Shown here in pieces: positions 52,027 through 61,500 of a stretch of DNA of 64,000 nt. Source of the DNA: Durusdinium trenchii (taxonomy: Eukaryota > Sar > Dinophyceae > Suessiales > Symbiodiniaceae); assembly GCA_963970005.1 (NCBI GenBank), contig CAXAMN010027472.1, positions 1 to 64,000 on the forward strand, in the 5' to 3' direction. The notes beneath the pieces were generated by a model. That model was not told where the DNA came from and did no database searches. It saw nothing but the letters and a program-made list of their open reading frames with translations. How positions within the stretch are numbered: position 1 is the first letter of the stretch; each line of letters opens with the position of its first letter. The position numbers and the translations under genes are program-made.

Positions 52027-52317
52027 ATTTACTTTATGTACAATCGCACGACTCGCATCATGAAGTTGCGCTTTTAAGCTAAGTTTAACTTAACTAAGTA
52101 AGTTTGAGTGGTCACTGGTTACTGGTTATCTTTAGTTGAGTGGAGTGACAGCAGTCAGGAGTCCTGGGCCAATAGAAGAAGTGGCTGATTAGTACACACA
52201 GACATAATCAGGAATCAGAGCCAGGACTGAGGAATCTAAAAGTATAAAGGTTGGAGTTGGGCCCCTGACTTGTGTGGGATTCTACTTTTGCTTAAAGGTG
52301 AGACTTAACAGCCTACC

Positions 52318-52546
52318 TTACCCAAGGCTTAAAAGTTGCCAAGTCACATGAAGGCTGGCCCAGTGGATGTCCAGGGACTCCCGCTCTCGGGAGTTGAGGG
52401 ATTGCGCGATCTCCCTTGGGCATTGCTCTGACATGCTGTAAATTGGCATGCTGCCAAAGGGACTCATGCCCAGCTCCTTTTTCATGTGCTTCACCAGCTT
52501 CTTCCGCTCTTTGGAGGTCTTGCCATCCTGGGGGAGGTCCAAAGTG
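52318..52546 (-). CDS. Methyltransferase gene, last recognised exon
   Basis: Joined in phase to the motif VIII exon (TG plus C). It encodes a Lys-rich helix (DGKTSKERKKLVKHMKKELG) and then LNSRERESLDIHWASLH. It closes either at a TAA overlapping donor GTAAGG or by splicing onward. A conserved target-recognition and motif IX/X tail would be expected downstream but was not found between 50.9 and 52.3 kb. Confidence 0.5.
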
Positions 52547-55500
52547 CTCAAGTCTTTGTTGTAAATAGTTTCCAGGATTTTGTAAATGGTTTCCAGGATT
52601 TTGTAAATAGTTTCCCTTTTAGTTTAAATAAAGGACCTCCTCTTGCCACCTCCCCGGAAATTGTCCGACACTTCCCGAAAATGGTCCGACGACCCACGAA
52701 AATCCCCGACAACCCCGCAAAGCCCACCACCCCCCCCCCCCTGCCAAAGGTTTGGGAACAACCCACACTCACACCATCCCAAAAATGGGTCCTGAGAGAC
52801 GCGTGGCTTGACATGTTGGGCACCCATAGTGTGCAAAACGGCCTTGTCATATGCCATGATGTTGTGAATTGTTTCACGAACAAAGTACCCATCATCACCC
52901 TCTGCTTTGTACAAGGCATTCGGCAGCACCAAATTGATGATCTCTCCTAATTTCATGGCCAGAGGAGACGGACAAATATCATCACGCACCATGATGACAT
53001 AGATCCGCTTTCTGCTTTGCGCCATATGAAATCTGGAGGCCCTGAAGAAGAGGCCCACATGAAATCATCACTTCACACATTTTCCACTACCAACCAGATC
53101 GGCCAGGAGTCATGACATGACATGACATGAGACTACTTAAACTTCCAGGTTTGATCTCCTACTGGCTCATAGGGCAGTTCATGACTTATGGATGGCTCAT
53201 GGCAACGAGGTTTGAAGCCAACAGTCAAGAGTTGAGTTGAACGTTGAACTAAGTTGCAACTCGCAATACGGCAATGACTGGCAACAACACTGACTCTGGC
53301 TATCCTTTCATGATCCCATGACTTCATGAGTCAGTAAACAGTAAATGCCAATCAATCCATCGATCACAATGTGGAATCACGTTAGATTGGATGTATAAGA
53401 TCTGAAAACATTCAGCAAATTCCAATCTTTGAACTTTAGCCAGTGCTGAAGTGATCACGTTTCTATCATGTCCCACTCACCCTTCTGTTCTTTCAATAAT
53501 TGCAGCAGAGTTGCTCACAACTTGTGATCACCAAAGATTATCCCGGGACCAATGAAAGTCCAATATTCTCAATGTGATCATCGTGGTGGAGTTGCCCGTT
53601 CATCATGTAGTCGAGCGGCGTCTGTCACAGGGCGAATTGCTGACAAATCAAAGCAGAAATTTGGCTGAAGCTGATTGTGTTTCTCTACTGCCTGCTTGTT
53701 AGCTATTGACTCGACTATTAGCACTGCAAAGTAGAGTCTCTCATGACTCATGACTTGACTCATGACTCATCATCATATCATCATATCAGATCCTCTTCTT
53801 CGACCATAAATTGGATGTCTGGACATGGCAACCGCACATTCACATACCAATGAAACGCAGGAGAAAGAACCAACCCATGGGAATCGCTGATTGTTGTTCA
53901 CAGCTTTGCAAAATAATGACTGATGAGCAGCAGCAGCAGCAGCAGCAGCACACACGCAAAGCAACTTTTGAACCTTTGAGATGGCCATTTTATAGCCCTG
54001 TTCACCAGCAACTTGAGGAGCTGGAAAGAACAGACTTGACACAAGGCTTTGCGTATGGCCCGTATGGCCCACATTGCTCTGGCCCTGTGGCATTGACTTG
54101 AACTTGAACTGTCAACTAGCCTTTGCCCGCATGCTTGCAAGAATGCGAGCACTTTCCTCCCTTACAGTGTTGTCACTGCTTGAGCTGCCACTGGTGAGTT
54201 CATCCAATTGCCTCATTGTCTCATCAATGAGTTCAAATTTTTGCGCGGTCTCAATGAGGCAGTAATTATGAAGCCAGCCATTTGGCCTGAGCTTATTCCA
54301 GTACCACTCAAAGCGAATCGTATCTCGCCCAATTAATCCTTTGCAGTGGTAGCATTTTGCTCGGCCTGTTGGAGCAACGCTTCCAAATCCCAAGCCAAGT
54401 CGTTGCGAGAAGAATGTCTTTGATCTGCTCTTTGGTTCTGCTGTCCCTTCAGCTTCAACGTATTTGGCCAGTTTCGCTTTGTTCTTGTCTGCTTCCTGAA
54501 TTTCCTGGGCTACCTGCCACTCTGCTTTCATTTCGTTCTCCATGATTTCAGAGATTGGCTCAACTTCATTGTCTTCTTCAAGAAAAGGTGCCATGTCACC
54601 ACTATCCTCAATCTCGCAATGGTCGCCCCTGGAAGAACCAGAGTCAGAGTCAGAGCCACTCTCAGAATTGCTTTGCATCAAACATGGAGCTTGAATGTTC
54701 ACAAGGCAAATTGTCTGTGGGATCCTGGACCCCGTCTTGCCTCTCACGCTTTCTCTCTTTGGCCTCATTCTGGTACTTGGCCCCAGCCACTTCCTTTACC
54801 TTTCTTTTCCGTGGTTTCCGGATCTCTTTCAGCCCGAATGGCAACTTGATTGGACGCTTTCTTGAGACGCTCTTGGAGGAGGCAATGTCAATGGTGAAAG
54901 ATGTCAAAACATGGTCAGCATTCACACGAAGTGCTTTCGTGTCATCAATCAAAGGCGTGTAAAGCCAACGCTCAACATGGACAGTTGTAGCCGTACTTCC
55001 TGTCTCAAGCATTTGCGAAAACATATGGTGTGTTGTCGTTATGCACGGAATGGAGCTGTTTGGCTCATGCTGGAATGAAACCATGTCATCTTGAATCGAC
55101 GCAAGGATAGCCGTTTGCAGGAGCGGCTTCTTCAGACTAATGCCTGAAAAATATACATGTGTGTGGTGGTGGTCTGTCAGGGTGAGAGTCAGCCAGGAGC
55201 CTGACTTGATTTTCCTCTCATCCAACTCCCTGTGCAACCTGTACACGAATTGGTTGGCTTTGTCAAAATGACAACTGGACCTGCAAAGTCCTCCTGGAAA
55301 GCAGTCAAGAGTCGAGTCAGCAAGATCTTCAGTCTTCTCTGAATTGTCACCCACAACATCCTGGTAGACAGCGTGGATGGTTTTTTGCAAGAAAGCTGAC
55401 ACTTCATCGTCAGGCGATTTGACATCAATAAGCTCAGCCTTCAATGCACCATCACCTTGGCTGAACACAACCATTTGGAAAGATCACAAGTCTTTGAAGG

Positions 55501-58500
55501 TTGAATTCTCAACTAGATCTCGAACAATCTTTTTTTGATTGGATCCTGATTCTGATTGTTGATACATGGAGGATTCCTGGATGGCCCTAGATAGCGGTAA
55601 AGTGTGGACCTGGTGTGACATAGAAGAACCAGTGCCACTATGGGGAGAATCCTCTTTCAATTTTAGTGCTGTAGTAATGATTGTTGTCGTGCTAATGAAT
55701 GCATAGATAGCGAGTCACCCGGCCCCCTTACAATTCTGAAACCAAACCCTATCAATAAGGCAGTCAATCTTTGGGAAATTTACCAAAATCAAAATCTCAG
55801 TTGTTTTTGGTCGTCAATAGCGGTCAATGAATCAATGAATTCATCAATCAGGTGATCAGTGTTCTGATCAGGATTAAACTATCCACGGGTTCAATCACTG
55901 ATTCATAACTCAACCATTGCAGTGCCCTTACCTGTGATTGAGGTGCCTAGTGTGTCCCGGTGTCTAGGGCTGCGCTGTGCCTCTCATCCCTTGCTTGAAA
56001 TTGCTATGACTAGACTATACAGATACAAATGTTGTTATTGTTGTTGTTGAGTCAGAGTCTGAGTAGAGGAGACCATGGCAATTGGCACGGGTAGTGATTG
56101 ATAATGAATGGATACACTGGATAGCTGATAGCACTGTAGCCGGGGCCGTAGCCATAGCCCTTGTAGCCCCCTTATGGTTGGACCTCCATTGCTTGCCAAG
56201 TTGGCGAAAATCTGTAAACACAGGCATCCTATGGATCTCCGGCCGTGGTTTGTCATGGACTGAATCTCGTGACAGGTTAAGGCAAAAGTCAAAAGTGCAC
56301 TGAACTTGTATGTAAGTGTTCTTTCCACCACCTCAAGCGGTCAAATACATACAAGAAATTGAATTTGAATTGACGTGTAACATGTAACATGACCCTGCAG
56401 TCCCGGATACCTAATACTGCTGGAAGGATTCTGGCTAAGGTTAAGGCTGAGACTCAGATTATCTTCACTGTCTATCTCACATGTCACTCAACTCGACCCA
56501 ATTAAGAAATTGGCTGGGCGCGTGGGTAGAAATGCGCAGTGCGCGTGCTGAAAAACATATTATTATCATTTGTCATTAGTCATTTACAGTTACATACATA
56601 TTTACAGTATATTATTTATATATTATATTAAGTTATAAGACAGACGTGACAATAGAGATTTATCTCCTGACTCCTGGGCCTCATCCCCAACTTCTTGTTT
56701 CTCTCCTCCCCTCTCCCCCTCTCTCGCTGTCTCTCTCTCTCTCTCTGTATTTCTTGCTCTTTGTTTGGCTCTTCAACCTCCTTCTTAAAGCTTCCTTCAT
56801 GCTGCCTGCTATGCTTTCTAATTAGCCTCTAGCCCAAACTGCAACCCGCTGCCGCATCCACTGACACTCATCCATCAATGCAGGATCGAAGAACCGCGCA
56901 ATCAAACTGCTGTTGAACATGTGCATGGTATATTTGCGCCAACCAGCTAACGGATGGGTCTAGTTGTCAGGATAGTAGGTCCCATGGTCCATGGTGAATG
57001 TCCCACCGTTTTGGTTCTTCTTACAGCCAAGAGGCCATCCCCCAATTGCGTGGGCGTTGACCACAAGAAGTGCTGGTTATACAGCTCAGTGTTGACCTGC
57101 AATCTCCTGCCAGACAACTTGGAGCGGCCTTTCCTCCCAACCGCGAGGTCCAATTCACTCATGCCCTCACCTTTGACTGGCAAAGGTGTGTCTACCAACT
57201 CTTCACGGCACATTTGCTCGTGGCGTGCCTGAATATTCCAAGGAGCTTTGTCATCACTGCTCAATGACCTCCATTGAGCTGACAGGTTCTTAACGCGAGA
57301 TTTGTACTCTGCTGTTCCCATTTGCATGTGCTGTGAGTTCTCCCGTTGAAATATGTTCCATCCAGAAAGTGCACGAACTGTGCGGTGGGCTGCTTTCTGA
57401 ATTCGTAAGTTCTTCTCCTCACTTGACTCAACAGGTCTCCGCACTCTGACTTCCTTCACAGGGACCCAGCAGACTGAAAACTCACAGGAAATCACAGGTA
57501 GATAAAGTTCGTAGTAGATTGGACAAACCCTGGCTGTTTAACCGCAGTCGGAGTTCTGAGAAATACATTAAGTGGGAAGTGAGAAGTCAAAAACCTTAGC
57601 CCTGCCTGATTGATGGAGTGCTGGTTCCGTGATGATACACCCATTTGCCTTTCTATGGCGGTTTTGCTCCTTGCAGACGGCATAGTTGCTTTAGAAACGT
57701 CTTTTTGCACAACCCCATGATTCTGAATGCAGGTTTGGAGGAACGAAGATTCAACTCCTGATTTTCCTCGCTTCACATAGGATGATGCACGCTTTGCCAC
57801 GCACCACTGCATGTTCCCATGTTTCACTTCAACCTTGTCAGCATTCATTGGTGAACACTGTGCGACTTGCTGCAGAACTTGCTTGACATCATTGTAGATT
57901 CTATATTGTTCATGCATGGGCTCATTTGACAAGGAGGTCGAACACTCAGCCAAAATAACCCGTGAGAACTCTGAATCCACACACGAGCAGCATTGACTTG
58001 TGCTTTGTGCCAGAACCTGATCAAATTTCTCAACAAATTCCTGTAAAGACAAGTCTTGTGCCAAAAGGTCAAACCACTTCCAAGGGTATCTGGAAAACTC
58101 AAAAATCATGCGCCGCCAAAGGTCACTCATGCAGGACACGATCAAGCGGAAAAATAGCACCAATCTTTCAGGTGTTGGACTGAACCCTCCCAAATCAATC
58201 ATTTCTTGTAGCCCTACATCCAAGAGGACCACAGTGCGCTCAATCAACCGCTTTCCGAAAGATCCAGAAGTAATATCAAGGAAGCGTTCCATGCACTCAT
58301 TGGCCAGTGTAGCGTATTCTGGATGATGGGAACCTAAAGTGGACATGCGGGTCAGCAAGCTTGTTCGTTTGAACAAGGCATTGGAACCATATTCAAGAGC
58401 ATTGACAATCACGTCGACCATAATGACTGACTGAGGAAACTCAGTTTTGGTCACCTGCTCAACAACCTTTCGCCTACGGACACTGTTCTGTAAGCTGAAG

Positions 58501-61500
58501 GACAGGTCATTGTCAAGCAAATCACCCAGCTCGGTATTTTCCACAGGAACCCCTGAATCTTGCAGCAGCCCATCCACCAATTTAGAGTCTTGCTCACTTG
58601 CAACTGCATTCAGCTGTGTCAGCACTTGTGGAAGCAAATCAAAACAACAGCAAGCCGTACGAAGATAGGAACTTGCGACAGTGTAGTGCTTGAACCGGTA
58701 GAGCAAGGGACATTGAAATCCCCGTGAGAATAGTGGGATTGCCACCTCTGCCACTTTCTGTAAAGATTCCTGCTGGCTGCCACAGCAACCTGGCAAACAC
58801 CAATGAGTAAAGACAGGTTCCATAGAATTCCCATTGAGCAGTTGGAGCAATGATTTCAGCAGATCAATGGCCCCCTTTGCAGTAGGAAAGAACCCTTTCA
58901 CAAGCCAATCAGCCCGAAGCTTCCAGTTGCTCATCTCATCTGGGAATTCAGACACTGCAATACCTAAGTTCCAAGGTGCTTTGAGCAAATTAGCGAAACT
59001 TCAGCAAGTTCCAGCCACCAAATTTGGTTGTTTCACGTCACTCGCTCTTCACTTTGCAATACAATAAAGAATGAACTAGTAACTAGTCTGCAATTCACAA
59101 GACAAGTCCACTTGCCAAGTTGTGAGTCTGGAGTTTGGAGCCTGAACTTCTGAATTAACTTTGAACCCTTTGGTCCCAGAATGGAAGCCCTCTGACCCTA
59201 TGGACCTCTCCAGAACACGTTTTCTCAATTCTACTTTGCGGCGTTCAAAAACCAAGGCCAAGACACGCTGAAAGCGTCCAGGCTGTCTAAGTATGTGTAG
59301 CAACGAAATGCCGAACTGGCGTTTGAAACTCCAATTCTCAAATAAGTGGGCTAGCCGCACCACTGTGCTCCAGTAGGCATCAATTGCCAATATTGATGGA
59401 CGCCGAACCAAGCAAATTTGGTGCAAGAGGCACTTAATTTGGATGGAAAGCTTGCGCTTAGCACCGACTGCCAATTGGTGACGCTTTTGAATCTTGAAAA
59501 TGGCGCTGTTGGTTTTTGCAGCATCTCCTACAAAAACATGCAATTTCCAGCCAACCTGATCCAGCAAATCCTGCAATTTGGCCCCAATGTTCGGCACTGC
59601 ATTCTCCAATGCTTGGATTCTGTGACCAATAGAACCATTGGACACGATCAGGTGAGCAGAGTATGCACCGTACACATCTTCAGTCTTTTGGCTTGGTAGG
59701 CTTAGGAACGGTGTTGGCAACATTGTGCATTCACATGAGCTGTCACTGTACATCACGTGCAGAGTTTGCACTGTGTTTGTCACAGAATGGATAGACCGCA
59801 TACTGTCCTTATCTTGGGTCCGGGTCGATGTATCATCAAGAATGACACAATCCAGGACTTGCTCCACTTTTTCCCCACGTGGTGGAGTCAAGAGCTTTTG
59901 CAGCAAAAGTAGGAGTTGAACCAAAAAACTCATGACTGCTCTTTCACGCTCTATCCCAATGCGCTGAGTCTGGGGTTTCCCAAAAGGATTGTCCTTGTTG
60001 AGAGGTGCTATGGCAGAAAATTTTGGTGTAAAATACATCTCCTGTATCCGTTTTGCCCAGGAATCACTTTTCTCATCACCTTCAACTCTCATATCGTGAA
60101 GATCCCCAGCTTTCCGCTTCAGTCTGTTCATCAATGCTGTTTGCCTGGCTTTTTCTGTTCGTTTTTGGTTTGCCTCTTTCTTCTGTCTACACTGTTCGGT
60201 CTCTGACTCCTCCACTGTTCCTGTCTCATTTGGCTCACAGGTCTCATCACTGCATAAGTCCAATAGTGGCATGGCACAGCAGTGGCCAGCAATGTTATTT
60301 TTGCTGGTCTTAGCTTGCTATCAAATAGACAAAAATATGGACATGTGACAAGGGCGACTAGTGTCAGTGATGTGCTTGCACCAGTTCATTTTGCTGGTCC
60401 TTTGTTAACCTGCTGCCTTGCGTGTTTGCTTGCGTGTGATAAAGTAATATTATATTATATAATTATCTTGTTTGTTTATTATATTATATGGAGTCACAAC
60501 AATGACAATGCTAAGCTAAGCGTCAAAATGGCATCTTTGTACAAACAATCACGGAGTTTGTCATGGGAGAGTTGACTGGACCCGGTCATTGGTTGCCTCA
60601 GTCTGAAATTGAGAGGGTTTTCTGAAACCTCGATAACAGATTCAATCTCGAGCCCTCGACTGCGTCTGACTAGTTCTAAACAGAAGCATGACAACCAGCA
60701 TGCAAAATGCAGCAGCATGCACATCATGCTGACTGGACGCCCCGACCTTGTAGCGCTGGTAGAATTCTCCCTTGCACTGTGGCGGGAAAGGAAGCAGCAC
60801 ATCCGCAACCTCAATTGAAGACCAGCGCTAGCAAACAACAAAGGAAATTTTCCAGTGAAGTGTCTTCAGAAAACTCTTTGCTTTGCCCTCAACAATGACA
60901 TCAATTTGGAGCCTGCAATCTATTTATTGCTTTTGGAATTCTGGGTTGTGAAGATCGACTTCTACAGCTACATTTGATTTCATCACCTCTCTGTTCAAGT
61001 GCAGTTCAAAGCAAGCTTCAACTCTAAAGCTGGATGTCAAATGATTGGATTCATTGATTCAACAATTCAATATACGATGATGCGATGGGTGCAGCCAGGC
61101 AACTTCTTCCATAAGCACCATGGGCGGGCGGTGCTTTCCTCAACTCGAAGGTGTCACTCGAGGGCTCAGGTGCAGACTCGACTCCTGGGTCTTAGAGTCT
61201 TACAGTACACTTTCCCGAAAAACTCCTCCGGTACCTAGTCAAGAGTCAATTAGAAGCAAGTATACAAACTTGAGTCAGAAGTCAAATTTGCAAGAATCCA
61301 GCTCCACCACCGCTCACAACATCTCACAAACTCAGAGCTCACCACAACTTACAACTCCAGAGTCACTGCCAGCCGTGTGCCAAACAAATCGTTTTGCCCT
61401 GCCCAACTTTCAGATTGATTTGGGCGAGTGGGTAAAATGGCATATCTCGACCAAGCTTCTCACGTATCGTGAGCCAGTGACAAATGGAAAGCTGGCAGGA

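Larger units (their letters stand above)
50835..52317. other. Intergenic or unresolved 3' part of the methyltransferase gene
   Basis: AT-rich, with a microsatellite and the GCGGGAAACGG block. No exon is convincing, although the missing methyltransferase C-terminus would be expected here. Confidence 0.5.

Noticed and set aside
53811..54101. Plus-strand frame with a poly-Gln run
   Set aside because: The Gln run is the (CAG)n microsatellite. The rest has no protein character and lies just past the stop of a minus-strand gene.
60494..60841. Minus-strand frame just upstream of the transposase-like gene
   Set aside because: Cys/Leu/Met-rich without motifs. Considered as a methyltransferase exon, but no motif or phase supports it.
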